64,000 nt of DNA, taken from positions 558,001-622,000 of the forward strand of contig NZ_PVZV01000001.1 in NCBI RefSeq assembly GCF_002995495.1, read 5' to 3'. Every line of letters starts with the position of its first letter. Positions within the stretch are counted from its first letter, which is position 1. This DNA is from Actinocorallia populi (lineage in GTDB: Bacteria; Actinomycetota; Actinomycetes; Streptosporangiales; Streptosporangiaceae). The notes below the pieces were generated by a model. It saw nothing but the letters and a program-made list of their open reading frames with translations, was not told the origin of the DNA and did not search any database. A program made the position numbers and the translations under genes. Below are positions 49,420 through 59,128 of this stretch, in pieces.

Positions 49420-50979
49420 TCAGGCGGTGGTCGAACGGCGCTGGCGGTAGGGGCGCTCGCCGCCGCCCGAGGTGCCGCCCGAGGGGTTGCCGCCCGCGTG
49501 CCGGCCCGTGCCCCGGTGGGCCCGGTTGCCGCCGGCCTCGCGCTCGCCGCGCTCCCGGTACGGACGGCCGCCGCCGCGCTCGCCGTCACGGCCGGCCGCC
49601 GCGTCACGGCCCGCGTCGCGGCCGCCTTCGAAGCCGCCTTCGCGTCCGCCCCGGTAGGGACGGCCGCCGCCACCGCCGCCACCGCGGCGCGGGCCGCGGC
49701 CGAAGCCGCCCTGACGGCGCGAGGAGCGCTTCTCCTGCTCGGGGATGATCGGCTCGGGGATGGGCACGCCGGACGGCTCGCGCGCGCCGGTCAGCGCGAC
49801 CAGCGACGGGTCCATCGAGGTGACCTTGAGCCGCTCGGCGTTGATGCCGGCGCGGCGCATCATCGAGGTGGTCGCCCGCACCTGGTGGGAGAGCACCATC
49901 GTGACGACGGTGCCCTTCTCGCCCGCCCGCGCGGTGCGGCCGGCCCGGTGCATGTAGTCCTTGTGGTCGGCCGGCGGGTCGACGTGCAGCACGAGGGTGA
50001 CGTCGTCCACGTGGATGCCGCGCGCGGCGACGTCCGTGGCGACCAGGACGCTGATGCGGCCCTCGCGGAACTCGGCCAGCGTACGGGTGCGCAGGTTCTG
50101 CGACTTGCCGCCGTGCAGGCCGGCCGCGCGCACGCCCACCGAGGTGAGCTGCTTGGCGATCCGGTCGACGCCGTGCTTGGTGCGGGCGAACAGGATCGTC
50201 CGGCCCTCGCGGTTGGCGATCTCGGCGGTGATGGTGTTCTTCTCCTTCGGCGGGACCAGGAGAAGGTGGTGCTCCATCGTGTCGACCGTGTCGTTGACCT
50301 CGCTGAGCGCGTGGGTGACCGGGTCGTTGAGGTACTTGTTGACCAGGACGTCGACCTCGCGGTCGAGGGTCGCCGAGAACAGCATGCGCTGGCCGCCGGG
50401 CCGCACCTCGTTGAGGATGTCCGTGACGTCGGGCAGGAAGCCCATGTCGGCCATGTGGTCGGCCTCGTCCAGCACCGCGATGCGCACCTCCGACAGGTCG
50501 CAGGCGCCCTGGCGCATGAGGTCCTTGAGGCGGCCGGGGGTGGCCACCAGGATCTCGACGCCGCGGCGCAGCGCGTCGATCTGGCGGGGCATGGAGGTCT
50601 GGCCGATGACCGTCTTCATCCGCAGGCCGACGGCGCGGCCGAGCGGCTCGATGACGGTCTGCACCTGCTGGGCCAGCTCGCGGGTCGGCACCAGGATCAG
50701 GCCGAGCGGCCGCTTCGGCCGGGCCTGCTGGTGGGCGAGCAGGGTCAGCAGGGGGAGGCCGAAGCCGAGGGTCTTGCCGGAGCCGGTCTTACCGCGGCCC
50801 AGGATGTCCCGTCCGGCGAGCGCGTCGGGGATCGAGGCGGCCTGGATGGGGAAGGGGTGGGTGATGCCGTTGCGGGCGAGGGAGTCAACCAGCGCGGCGG
50901 GCAGGCCGAGCTCGGCGAAGGAGGGCAGGATCTCTTCTTCCGTGGTGGGGGCGGGCAGGGCAGGGGATACGTCTGACAC
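49420..50979 (-). CDS. DEAD-box RNA helicase with RGG-type tail
   Basis: 519 aa from GTG 50979 with GGAAGG upstream. Q-motif PFPIQ, Walker A KTGSGKT (64-70), PTRELA, DEAD in VLDEADHM, SAT in LFSATL, and HRAGRTARAG. The last ~100 residues are Gly/Arg-rich (RRGGGGGGGRPYRGGREGG), an RNA-binding tail. Probably ribosome assembly or RNA decay, often cold-induced; the leader of about 180 nt upstream fits post-transcriptional control but shows no known motif. Confidence 0.93.
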   Translation of the reverse strand: MSDVSPALPAPTTEEEILPSFAELGLPAALVDSLARNGITHPFPIQAASIPDALAGRDILGRGKTGSGKTLGFGLPLLTLLAHQQARPKRPLGLILVPTRELAQQVQTVIEPLGRAVGLRMKTVIGQTSMPRQIDALRRGVEILVATPGRLKDLMRQGACDLSEVRIAVLDEADHMADMGFLPDVTDILNEVRPGGQRMLFSATLDREVDVLVNKYLNDPVTHALSEVNDTVDTMEHHLLLVPPKEKNTITAEIANREGRTILFARTKHGVDRIAKQLTSVGVRAAGLHGGKSQNLRTRTLAEFREGRISVLVATDVAARGIHVDDVTLVLHVDPPADHKDYMHRAGRTARAGEKGTVVTMVLSHQVRATTSMMRRAGINAERLKVTSMDPSLVALTGAREPSGVPIPEPIIPEQEKRSSRRQGGFGRGPRRGGGGGGGRPYRGGREGGFEGGRDAGRDAAAGRDGERGGGRPYRERGEREAGGNRAHRGTGRHAGGNPSGGTSGGGERPYRQRRSTTA

Positions 50980-51184
50980 GTACAGCCTTCCGAGAGGGGG
51001 GCACGTCTCGGGAGGCCCCCTGTGCCGGCGGCACGTGAATGAGGAGGGTCGCTGCAAGGACGAGCCCGGCGGCCGACGAGCGGCACGCCGTGAAATGGGT
51101 GAACACTGGACTAACGTCGGGAGAACCAGCTTTATGCCATGTTCTCCACAACAGCTGTTCAGCATACCCGCCTTCGCTCCGGGG

Positions 51185-51565
51185 CTAGGACGTTCCGTCG
51201 CGCCGCGCCGCCCTGTCCCTGCGGGCGATCAGGGTCTCCACCTGCCCGTTCAGCTTCGCGCCCGTGGGCCAGCCCACGTAGTGCGTGAGGAAGATGACGA
51301 TCTCCCGCAGCTCGGCGGCGTCGAGCTCGCCGTTGTCCAGGGCGGCGGGGAACTGGAGGTCCAGCACGTCGTGGAGGTTCTGCCCGGCCAGCAGGCCGAT
51401 GAGCAGCAGCCTGCGCTCGCGCATGGACAGGCCCTCGCGGGTCCAGATCTCGGCGAAGAGGTGGTCGACGGTGTAGCCGAAGAACTCGTCACCGGGGCTG
51501 TCGGTGACGTCGAAGCCGTAGACCTCGGCCATCTTGCGCAGGCCCAGTTCACGCCGTTCGGTCAC
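51185..51565 (-). CDS. carboxymuconolactone decarboxylase (CMD) family protein
   Basis: 126 aa, all-helical, with MRERRLLLIGLLAGQNLHDV and ELREIVIFLTHYVGWPTGAK, the CMD signature. The CxxC of the AhpD branch is absent, so it is closer to the decarboxylase type. Overlaps the upstream dehydrogenase gene by 17 nt, so the two are cotranscribed. Confidence 0.9.
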   Translation of the reverse strand: MTERRELGLRKMAEVYGFDVTDSPGDEFFGYTVDHLFAEIWTREGLSMRERRLLLIGLLAGQNLHDVLDLQFPAALDNGELDAAELREIVIFLTHYVGWPTGAKLNGQVETLIARRDRAARRDGTS

Positions 51566-52382
51566 GGGACACCCCCAGGGATTCGGGCAGCAGTTCGGCG
51601 GCGAGCTCGGTCAGCGGGGTCCGCACGCCCAGCTCTTCGGCCAGCTCCATGGCCAGGGCCAGGTCCTTGTCGCCCAGGGCCAGGACGTGCGAGTAGACAC
51701 CGTGCAGGGGGTCCTCGGGGTCCAGGGGGCCGGTCTCGGACCTGAGCATGATCGAACCGGGTCCGCCGGTGATCGCGTCGCTGTGCCGCACCACCCGGGC
51801 GAGCCTGCGCAGGGAGACCCCGGCCGCCTCGGCCAAGCGCTGCGCCTCCCCCGCGGCGGTGAAGGCGACGAAGTGCAGCAGGTTGCGGGCGAGCTTGGCG
51901 TGGGTGCCCGCGCCGACCGGCCCCATGTGCACGGTCAGGCCGGACCACGGGGCGAAGGCCTCCTCGCAGCGGGCGAAGGCCTCCTTCGAGCCGCCGACCA
52001 TGACGGCGAGGGTGCCCTGGTGCGCGCCGAGGAAGCTGCCGCTGACGGGGGCGTCGACGACCTCCACCCCGTACGGCCCGGCCTCGGCGGCCAGCTCGAC
52101 GGCGGTCTGGGCGCGGACCGTGGAGTGGATCGCGATGACCGACCCGGGGGAGAGCAGCGGCAGCAGGACCGCGCAGACCTCGCGCACCTGGGCGTCGTCG
52201 CGGACCATCAGCCCGACGACGCCGGCCTCGGCGACGTCCTCCAGCCGGCGGGCGCCCCTGGCGCCCTTGTCCACCAGCTCCTGGACGGCCTCCGGGCGCA
52301 CGTCGTGGACGATCACGCCGCGCTCCACCAGGTGTCCGGCCATGGGGGCGCCCATCTGGCCCAGGCCGACGAAACCGATCAT
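51549..52382 (-). CDS. beta-hydroxyacid dehydrogenase (3-hydroxyisobutyrate dehydrogenase family)
   Basis: 277 aa from ATG 52382 with GAGGTG upstream. Rossmann motif GFVGLGQMGAPMA, substrate-binding DAPVSGS, and catalytic Lys in GTHAKLARNLL. It reduces or oxidises short beta-hydroxy acids or succinic/tartronate semialdehyde with NAD(P). Operon with the CMD protein suggests a small catabolic step; substrate unknown. Confidence 0.93.
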   Translation of the reverse strand: MIGFVGLGQMGAPMAGHLVERGVIVHDVRPEAVQELVDKGARGARRLEDVAEAGVVGLMVRDDAQVREVCAVLLPLLSPGSVIAIHSTVRAQTAVELAAEAGPYGVEVVDAPVSGSFLGAHQGTLAVMVGGSKEAFARCEEAFAPWSGLTVHMGPVGAGTHAKLARNLLHFVAFTAAGEAQRLAEAAGVSLRRLARVVRHSDAITGGPGSIMLRSETGPLDPEDPLHGVYSHVLALGDKDLALAMELAEELGVRTPLTELAAELLPESLGVSRDRTA

Positions 52383-52507
52383 CGATGCACCTCGCCGGGA
52401 ATCGCGGACTGTGACGACCAAACGATTGTTTTGGACACCTGTCCAGATTACAGTCCAGGACCGCGGGCGGCGCAAGGGCTCGCCGGCACCGAACCGCGCC
52501 GGGGCGG

Positions 52508-53089
52508 TCAGGAGCGGCGGAGGTAGGGCTCCAGGAGCTCGTGGGCGAGGGCGCTCGCCTTCTCCTCCGAGAGGGCGCCGCTCTCGAGCATCAGGGACGC
52601 GCGGTGGACGACGGCCTGGATCAGCTCGCCCATCTCCCCCGGGTCCGCGCACCCCAGAGCGGCGAGCGCCTCGTCCAGCGGGGTGCGCAGCCGGTCGTGC
52701 AGGACCTTGCTGGACTCGGCCAGGAACTCCGCGCGGGCAAAGGCGGCCAGCCCCCGGGCGATCGCGTGCTCACCGGACGCCACCAGGTGGAGGTTGGCGT
52801 CCACATAGGCCAGGGCGCGGTCCGCCGGGGTGGACGCCTCCTCGATCCGCGCCGCGACGTAGGCCGCCCACCGGGGGAACATCTCGACGACGACGGCTTC
52901 CAGAAGGTCGTCCTTGGAGCCGAAGTACTGGTAGATGCTGGAGCGCGCGAGACCGGTGCGCTTGGCGACGGCGGCCAGGCTCGGGGCCTGGCTCCCGCCC
53001 TGGGCGAGGATGTCCCGTGCCGCGTCGAGGATGGCCTTGCGCTGCATGGCGCGGTGCTCCGCGACGGTGGCCGCCTGGATCTTCGGCAC
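52508..53089 (-). CDS. TetR-family regulator at the end of the ABC operon
   Basis: 193 aa from GTG 53089 with GAGGAG upstream. HTH: SLAAVAKRTGLARSSIYQYF. It is 19 bp after the ATPase gene and in the same direction, so it is third in the operon. The twin palindromes before the permease gene are its likely operators, giving autoregulation. Confidence 0.9.
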   Translation of the reverse strand: MPKIQAATVAEHRAMQRKAILDAARDILAQGGSQAPSLAAVAKRTGLARSSIYQYFGSKDDLLEAVVVEMFPRWAAYVAARIEEASTPADRALAYVDANLHLVASGEHAIARGLAAFARAEFLAESSKVLHDRLRTPLDEALAALGCADPGEMGELIQAVVHRASLMLESGALSEEKASALAHELLEPYLRRS

Positions 53090-53108
53090 GGGACTCCTCA
53101 CTTCTCCG

Positions 53109-53819
53109 CTATTCGACGCGCGTGAGCCTTCCGTCGACCATCTCGTGGACGGTGTCGCAGTGGCCCAGCACATCATGGTCGTGCGTCACCATGATGGCGG
53201 CCACTCCATGTTCCCTGGTCTCGCGGGCGAGCAGTGCGACGATCTCGTGGCTGCGCTGCCGGTCGAGCGCGGCGGTCGGCTCGTCCACCAGGAGCAGGCT
53301 CGGGCCGGTCACGAGCGCGCGGGCGATGCCCACCCGCTGGCGCTCGCCTCCGGAGAGCTGGTGCGGGCGCCGCTTCGCCTTCTCGGCCAGCCCGACCTCG
53401 GCGAGCAGCTCCAGCGGGTCGCGGCCCGCCTTCCCGCCGAACTTCACGGGCAGGCGCAGCTGGTCCTCTGCCGTCAGCGCCGGGATCAGGTTGCCGGACT
53501 GGAAGACGAACCCGACGGCCTCCCTGCGCAGGGTCGTGCGCTCCCGCCTGCCGGCGACCGTCATGTCGCGCCCGGCGACCATCACGGTGCCGGAGGTGGG
53601 CGTCGTGAGGCCGCCCGCGACGGCCAGAAGGCTGGACTTCCCGGCCCCGGAAGGCCCGACGATGGCGGCGAACTCCCCCGGTTCCACGATGAGGGACACC
53701 TCGCTCAGCGCGTTGATGACGTCCTCGCCGTCACCGATCTGCAGGTTCACGTCCCGCATGACGAGGCCCGACGTGTTCTTCTCGGACCGTGCTCCGGGCA
53801 CGGTTTCGGCCGGCTTCAT
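53109..53819 (-). CDS. ABC transporter ATP-binding protein (DevA/LolD type)
   Basis: 236 aa. Walker A GPSGAGKSS, signature LSGGERQRVGIARAL, Walker B LLLVDEPTAALD, switch His in VTHDHD. Overlaps the permease stop by 4 nt. The substrate is unknown; drug or lipid export is plausible from its TetR control. Confidence 0.93.
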   Translation of the reverse strand: MKPAETVPGARSEKNTSGLVMRDVNLQIGDGEDVINALSEVSLIVEPGEFAAIVGPSGAGKSSLLAVAGGLTTPTSGTVMVAGRDMTVAGRRERTTLRREAVGFVFQSGNLIPALTAEDQLRLPVKFGGKAGRDPLELLAEVGLAEKAKRRPHQLSGGERQRVGIARALVTGPSLLLVDEPTAALDRQRSHEIVALLARETREHGVAAIMVTHDHDVLGHCDTVHEMVDGRLTRVE

Positions 53820-54964
53820 CGGCTGCCTCCCAGGGCGGTCAGGGGATCGACTGCGGTGATGCGCAGCACCGCGCCGAGCGCGCCCGCCACGCCGAGCAGG
53901 ACGAGCAGCGCGGAGGCGGCCGCGACGGCCCCGGCCTCCAGCGCGAACGGCGCGGTGCCGCCGATCAGGTTGCCGAGCCCGACGCCGGCGGCCACACCGA
54001 CGCCCACCGACAGGATCAGGAGGATGAGCGCCTGGGCGAGGGCGTCGCGCAGCAGGTAGCCGGTGGACGCGCCCATCGCGCGCACCACGGCGATCTCCTG
54101 CCTGCGCTGGATCGTCAGGACGGTGAAGAACGCGCCGACGACCAGCGCGGAGATGGCGTAGAGGAAGACCTCGATGAGCTGCAGCGTCGACGTCTCGGCG
54201 CTGTAGCCGGGGGAGGCGCCGAAGGACTCCTCCAGGGTGAGGCTCTCGGTGCCGGCGGCCAGGTCCCCGGCCCGGAGGTCGGCGGACCCGCCCTTCACGG
54301 CCACCGCGGTGATCTCCCGGTAGGCGCGTTCGGGCACCTCGTCGCCCGGCCGCGCCCCGACGTGCACCTCCTGCCAGGTGCGCAGCGGCACGTAGGCGAC
54401 GTCCACGTGCCCGTAGGTGTGCTGGTCGGCGAGCGTCCCGACGACCTTCAGCTCGGTTCCGATCCGGTCGATCGTGATGGTGTCGCCGAGCCTGATGCCG
54501 TCCTCGACGGCCGTCCTGCTGACGACGATCCCGGCGGGGGCGCCGTCGCTCAGCCGCGCGCCCTCGTCGACCGCGGGCGAGAGGTAGGAGCCGGGCTCCA
54601 CGCCGAACAGCGCCAGGTCGATCTCGACGCCGCCGCCGCTGCGCCCGTTGACCAGGACGTTCCCGAACGGCGCGGCGTCCTCCACCCCCTCCCGTCCGGC
54701 CCAGGTCCCGACCGCGGAGGTCTCCACCACGCTGCGCGAGAAGGCCGACGCGTGCTGCACCCCCCTCTCGAACGCGAAGGAGGTGGCGGGCAGCCGCTGC
54801 AACCCGGACACGCCGTCGTTGACCAGCCCCACCGACAACCCGGACAGCAGCACCATGAGAACGGCGATCAGCGCCACCACGGCGCCCATGAGCCCGAACC
54901 GGGCACGGGCGAACTTCAGCTCCCTGAGCGCTAGGAACACGGGCTCCGCCTCTCGGACGGGCAT
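53816..54964 (-). CDS. ABC transporter permease, FtsX/DevC type
   Basis: 382 aa with an N-terminal helix, an extracytoplasmic MacB-like domain (about 45-260), and three C-terminal helices containing FFTVLTIQRRQEIAVVRAMG, the FtsX motif. First gene of the operon. Starts at ATG 54964 only 3 bp from the first TetR operator, perhaps leaderless. Confidence 0.9.
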   Translation of the reverse strand: MPVREAEPVFLALRELKFARARFGLMGAVVALIAVLMVLLSGLSVGLVNDGVSGLQRLPATSFAFERGVQHASAFSRSVVETSAVGTWAGREGVEDAAPFGNVLVNGRSGGGVEIDLALFGVEPGSYLSPAVDEGARLSDGAPAGIVVSRTAVEDGIRLGDTITIDRIGTELKVVGTLADQHTYGHVDVAYVPLRTWQEVHVGARPGDEVPERAYREITAVAVKGGSADLRAGDLAAGTESLTLEESFGASPGYSAETSTLQLIEVFLYAISALVVGAFFTVLTIQRRQEIAVVRAMGASTGYLLRDALAQALILLILSVGVGVAAGVGLGNLIGGTAPFALEAGAVAAASALLVLLGVAGALGAVLRITAVDPLTALGGSR

Positions 54965-54966
54965 TT

Positions 54967-55007
54967 TATCGACATCATGTCGGCATCGTATCGACGCATT
55001 GTCGACA
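54967..55007. promoter_or_regulatory. twin operators upstream of the ABC-TetR operon
   Basis: TATCGAC-atcat-GTCGGCA (54967-54985) and TATCGAC-gcatt-GTCGACA (54989-55007), 22 bp apart, two helical turns. Consensus TATCGAC-N5-GTCGRYA. Position overlaps the likely promoter. Confidence 0.7.
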
Positions 55008-55066
55008 ACCTGCGCGACCCCCGTTCCCGGCGCTCCGGCACGGCGGCCGCCCCGTCCGAAAGCCCC

Positions 55067-55141
55067 TCAGGCGGTCTTCGGAGTGGCCCGCATGCCCACG
55101 TAGCAGACTCGGGAGCCGTCGCCGAGGGTGGCGCGCGGCAT
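55067..55141 (-). CDS. possible 24-aa peptide after the regulator gene
   Basis: A short frame, MPRATLGDGSRVCYVGMRAT followed by PKTA, begins 19 nt after the response regulator stop with AGGA about ten bases upstream. One Cys. Too short to judge; could be a fragment of a lost gene. Confidence 0.2.
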   Translation of the reverse strand: MPRATLGDGSRVCYVGMRATPKTA

Positions 55142-55160
55142 GCGGTCGCCGTCCTGGGGC

Positions 55161-55811
55161 TCAGCCCCCGTCGTGTTCCCGGACGAGGATGGCGGCCTGG
55201 ACGCGCGAGCGCAGGCCCAGCTTCGTCAGGATGTGGGAGACGTGGGACTTCACGGTCGTCTCGCTGATGTACAGGCGCCGTGCGATCTGCTGGTTGGACA
55301 GGCCCTCGCCGAGGCAGGCGAGGACGTCACGTTCGCGTTCGGTGAGCCCGTCCAGGCCCCGCGGCGCGGGCTCCGCCCCGGATTCGGGACGGGGCGCGGT
55401 GCGGGCGAACCGGGAGATCACCCGGCGGGTCACCTCCGGGGCCAGCACGCCGTCGCCCCGTGCCACCGCCCGTACCGCCTCCACCAGCTGCGCGGCCTCG
55501 ACGGACTTGATCAGGAAGCCCGCGGCTCCGGCCTGCAGGGCGTCGTAGACGTACTCGTCGAGGTCGAAGGTCGTGAGGATCAGGACCTGGCACACCTCCT
55601 CCCGGACGAGGATCCGCGTGGCCTCGATGCCGCCGCCGGGCATGCGGACGTCCATCAGCACCACGTCCGGCCGCAGCCGCCGGGCCATCCGCACCGCGCT
55701 CTCGCCGTCGGCGGCCTCGCCGACGACCTCGACGTCCTCGGCCCGGTTCAGCACGAGCGCCAGCCCCTGCCGCACCGCGGCGTGATCGTCCGCGACCAGG
55801 ACCCTAACCAT
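55161..55811 (-). CDS. NarL/LuxR-family response regulator
   Basis: 216 aa. Phospho-acceptor Asp54 in [24 protein letters not shown] with [20 protein letters not shown] and [13 protein letters not shown]. It overlaps the kinase stop upstream by 8 nt. Together with the kinase it may control the divergent DUF418 gene. Confidence 0.94.
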   Translation of the reverse strand: MVRVLVADDHAAVRQGLALVLNRAEDVEVVGEAADGESAVRMARRLRPDVVLMDVRMPGGGIEATRILVREEVCQVLILTTFDLDEYVYDALQAGAAGFLIKSVEAAQLVEAVRAVARGDGVLAPEVTRRVISRFARTAPRPESGAEPAPRGLDGLTERERDVLACLGEGLSNQQIARRLYISETTVKSHVSHILTKLGLRSRVQAAILVREHDGG

Positions 55812-57030
55812 GCCGCTCCCTCTTCTCTCCCAGCGGGAGTACCGCGTGGACCCTCCAGCGGCCGCCCTCCGGCCGCGCCGTGACCGTCCCCTTGATCGCC
55901 GCCGCCCGCTCGCGCATGTTGAGCAGGCCGGTGCCCCCGCCGGACAGGGCCGGCTCCCCGCCGCGCGCCAGCTCGTTGACGACCTCCACGTGCAGGTCGT
56001 CTCCGTCGGGGAACACCCTGACCCACGACCGGGCCCCGGCGGCGTGCTTGACGGCGTTGGTCAGCGCCTCCTGGACGATCCGGTAGGCGGTGAGGTCCAC
56101 GGCGGCGGGCAGGTCGGGCGGCGGGGCCTCGCCGTCCCCGGCGGCCATGGCGACCCGCAGCCCGGCGGCCCGCGCCGAGTCCAGCAGGAGGTCCAGGTCC
56201 GCCAGGCGGGACGGGGCGACGTCGGAGATCCGGTGCTCCAGCGGATCCTGGCTGCGCAGCAGCTCGATCATGGCGCGCATCTCCCGAAGGGCCTCCACGC
56301 TGTTCTGCCGGATGGCGCGCAGGACGTCGTCGACGAGCTCCCGCTCGTCCTGCTCGGGATCCACCGCGCCGGACTGCAGGGCGATGGCGGACAGATGACC
56401 GGCGATCACGTCGTGCAGGTCCCGCGCCATCCGGGCCCGCTCCTCCGCGACGGCCGAGCGCCGGTCGAGCTCGGCGATCACGGCCTGCTGCTCCGCCCGG
56501 AGCCGCTCCGCGTCGGCCGTCTCGCGCTCCTGGCGCACCGCCGTGGCCCACCACACCGGCACGAACAGCAGGTCCAGCATCAGCAGGAACACCAGGACGG
56601 CGATCTGCCGATCCTGCGCGGTGACGAGGAGCAGCACCGTGACCGCGGCCATCAGCACGACGATCGTGCGCACGAGCAGGCGGTTGACGGCCTTGGAGGC
56701 GTGAAGGGCCGCGCTGTGGAGCAGTTCCCACAACGCCAGCAGCATGGGGATGCTGAAGCCCATCAGCAGGTCGGCCATGCCGCACAGCAGGCCGGCGCCG
56801 AGCGCGGGCAGCGGCATGATCCTGCGCACCAGCACGGCGGCGCAGGCCCCCGCGAGCGGGACCAACCGCCACGGGGCGGAGACCTCCCACGGCGCGGACG
56901 CGCTCGCGTCCCACAAGAGGGACTCCCAGCCGGTCGCGCAGAGCGCCGCGCCCAGAACGAACAACCCCGCGGCGGGCAGGACGTCCTTCCGGCGGAGGCT
57001 CCGGTCCCGCGGGATCCCGATAATGGACAC
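55804..57030 (-). CDS. HisKA_3 sensor histidine kinase
   Basis: 408 aa. About five helices in the first 165 residues, a short coiled coil, H-box MARDLHDVIAGHLSAI, then HATPase with QEALTNAVKHAAGA and GGGTGLLNMRERA. NarX/DesK-like layout. Pairs with the regulator at 55161. Intergenic 57031-57182 separates it from the divergent DUF418 gene. Confidence 0.93.
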   Translation of the reverse strand: MSIIGIPRDRSLRRKDVLPAAGLFVLGAALCATGWESLLWDASASAPWEVSAPWRLVPLAGACAAVLVRRIMPLPALGAGLLCGMADLLMGFSIPMLLALWELLHSAALHASKAVNRLLVRTIVVLMAAVTVLLLVTAQDRQIAVLVFLLMLDLLFVPVWWATAVRQERETADAERLRAEQQAVIAELDRRSAVAEERARMARDLHDVIAGHLSAIALQSGAVDPEQDERELVDDVLRAIRQNSVEALREMRAMIELLRSQDPLEHRISDVAPSRLADLDLLLDSARAAGLRVAMAAGDGEAPPPDLPAAVDLTAYRIVQEALTNAVKHAAGARSWVRVFPDGDDLHVEVVNELARGGEPALSGGGTGLLNMRERAAAIKGTVTARPEGGRWRVHAVLPLGEKRERHG

Positions 57031-57182
57031 ACGGTCATGAAACCACGGTCATCGCCGGTTCCCTCGCCTGTTTCCCCTGCTCGGACGGCATCTCATCCGA
57101 AAGTCGGAGGCGCGGAACGGAAGACCTCCGAAGTGATGGCACCGTCCCCTCCCAACCGCCGAAGACGCGGCGGGGGCTCCCG

Positions 57183-58397
57183 ATGAGACTTCCGATTATG
57201 AGCTCCATCAGCAGGCCCGACACCGCTGTCCCACCCGTGAAGGCCTCCTCGCCCGCACCGGCCGGCGCAGGCCGGCGCATCGACGTGCTGGACGTCCTCC
57301 GCGGCATCGCGATCCTCGGCACGCTCGGCACGAACATCTGGCTCTTCACCCACCCGGCGGGACCGCCGAGCGCCTTCTCCCTCCTGCCCGAGAGCGGCTC
57401 CACCGTGGAGACCGTCCTCCGCTACCTGACGAACGGCAAGTTCCTGGCACTGCTCACCCTCCTGTTCGGCGTGGGACTGGAGCTTCAGTACCGGTCCGCG
57501 CTGCGGAAGGGGAAACGCTGGCCCGGCCGGTACCTGTGGCGGACGGCCCTGCTGTTCCTGGAGGGGGCACTCCACTTCGTCCTCGTCTTCGAGTTCGACG
57601 TCCTGGTCGGCTACGCGTTCATCGCGCTGATCGTCGCCCACCTGATCGGCCGCGGTGAGCGGAGCGTGCGCAGGTGGATGGTGGCGATGGGGACGGTCCA
57701 CCTGGCGCTGATCTCCCTGCTCACCCTCGCCCTGCTCACGGCGAACGCCTCCGGCGGCTCGTTCGGCGACCCGGGCCTCTATGCCACGGGCTCCTACGCC
57801 GAGCAGGTCGAGATGCGACTGGACCGATTCGTCCTGTACCGCTTCGAGACGCTTCTCGTGATCCCCATGGGCGTCGTCCTCTTCCTCCTCGGCTCCCGCC
57901 TGCTGCGGGCCGGCGCGTTCGAGAACGACGAGCGCGGCACCCGCCTCCGCAACCGTCTGATGCTCGTCGGCCTAGGTGCGGGCGCCCCGCTGAACCTGGT
58001 GACCGCCTTCGCCGGTCCCGAGTGGTTCCTGGTGGACCGCTACGTGCTGCCCCCGCTGGTGGCCGTCGGCCTGCTCGGCCTGGTCACCACCCTGGCTCTC
58101 CGCGCCACCGGCGCCCCCGGGCCGCTCCGCCGCGGGGTGACGGCCGTCGGCCGGACCGCCCTGTCCGGCTACGTGTTCCAGAACCTGGCCGCCTCCGCCC
58201 TCTGCTACGGCTGGGGCCTGGGCCTCGCCGCCCGGCTCGACTGGGCCCGCCCCTGGTGGCCCGTGCTCGCCTGGGCCGCGATCGTCACCGCACTCCTCGT
58301 GCTGTCGTCGTTGTGGTTGCGGAGGTTCAGCCGGGGACCGCTGGAGCTCGTCTGGCACTGGGCGTACCTGGCCCCCCTGCGCGGGAACCGTTCCTGA
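57183..58397 (+). CDS. DUF418 membrane protein (YeiB-like)
   Basis: 404 aa with about ten helices. Starts RRIDVLDVLRGIAILGTLGTN, the DUF418/acyltransferase-3-like signature, and the C-terminal domain has WFLVDRYVLPPLVAVG, RTALSGYVFQNLAASALCYG and FSRGPLELVWHW, a strong DUF418 match. Function unknown; related to membrane acyltransferases. Diverges from a two-component system that may regulate it. Confidence 0.9.
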   Translation: MRLPIMSSISRPDTAVPPVKASSPAPAGAGRRIDVLDVLRGIAILGTLGTNIWLFTHPAGPPSAFSLLPESGSTVETVLRYLTNGKFLALLTLLFGVGLELQYRSALRKGKRWPGRYLWRTALLFLEGALHFVLVFEFDVLVGYAFIALIVAHLIGRGERSVRRWMVAMGTVHLALISLLTLALLTANASGGSFGDPGLYATGSYAEQVEMRLDRFVLYRFETLLVIPMGVVLFLLGSRLLRAGAFENDERGTRLRNRLMLVGLGAGAPLNLVTAFAGPEWFLVDRYVLPPLVAVGLLGLVTTLALRATGAPGPLRRGVTAVGRTALSGYVFQNLAASALCYGWGLGLAARLDWARPWWPVLAWAAIVTALLVLSSLWLRRFSRGPLELVWHWAYLAPLRGNRS

Positions 58398-58431
58398 GAC
58401 CCCGCCTCCCGCGAGGGCGTTCCACGAAGGA

Positions 58432-58458
58432 CCGGCGGCACCGCACCGGTGCCGCCGG
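58432..58458. terminator. bidirectional terminator
   Basis: CCGGCGGCACC-gcacc-GGTGCCGCCGG, 11-bp perfect stem, between the convergent DUF418 and regulator genes. Confidence 0.75.
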
Positions 58459-58480
58459 CGGCCGTCCGGCGGGACGGACC

Positions 58481-59128
58481 TCAGCCGGAGGAGCGCAGGA
58501 GCCGCACCACGGCGGCGACGCGGCGGTGGCGGGCGTCGTCGTCGGGCGGCAGGCCGAGCTTGGCGAAGATGCGCTGGGTGTGCTTCTCCACGGCCCCGAC
58601 GGTGACCACCAGCGCCTCGGCGATCGAGGTGTTGGAGCGGCCCTCCGCCATCAGCGTGAGCACCTCGCGTTCGCGGGGGGTCAGGCCGGCGAGCGGGTCG
58701 CGCCGCCGGTCCATCAGGCCGCGCACGACGGCCGGGTCGAGCACCGTCCCGCCGTCGGCCACGGTCTCGAGCGCCTCCAGGAATTCGTCGATCTCGCTGA
58801 CGCGGTCCTTGAGCAGGTAGCCGGCGCCGCTCGGGTCACCGGCGAACAGGTCCTGGGCGTAGGGGACGACGACGTACTGCGAGAGCACCATCATCCGCGC
58901 CTCCGGCCAGGACCGGCGCACCTCCAACGCGGCCCGGAGCCCTTCGTCGGTGTGGCTGGGCGGCATCCGGACGTCGACGATCCCGATGTCCGGGCGTTCC
59001 CGCAGCATCGCCTCGACGTACGAGGGGCCGTCGCGGACCGCCGAGACCACCTCGTGCCCGGCCTCGCCCAGCAGCAGTTGCAGGCCCTCGCGCAGCAGCG
59101 CCGAGTCGTCGGCCACGACCACGCGCAT
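58481..59128 (-). CDS. NarL/LuxR-family response regulator
   Basis: 215 aa. Asp in IGIVDVRMPP, VLSQYV, YLLKDRV; HTH LTPREREVLTLMAEGRSNTS with VGAVEKHTQRIFAKLGL. Its ATG shares a base with the kinase stop (TGATG). Pair with the kinase at 59128. Confidence 0.94.
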   Translation of the reverse strand: MRVVVADDSALLREGLQLLLGEAGHEVVSAVRDGPSYVEAMLRERPDIGIVDVRMPPSHTDEGLRAALEVRRSWPEARMMVLSQYVVVPYAQDLFAGDPSGAGYLLKDRVSEIDEFLEALETVADGGTVLDPAVVRGLMDRRRDPLAGLTPREREVLTLMAEGRSNTSIAEALVVTVGAVEKHTQRIFAKLGLPPDDDARHRRVAAVVRLLRSSG

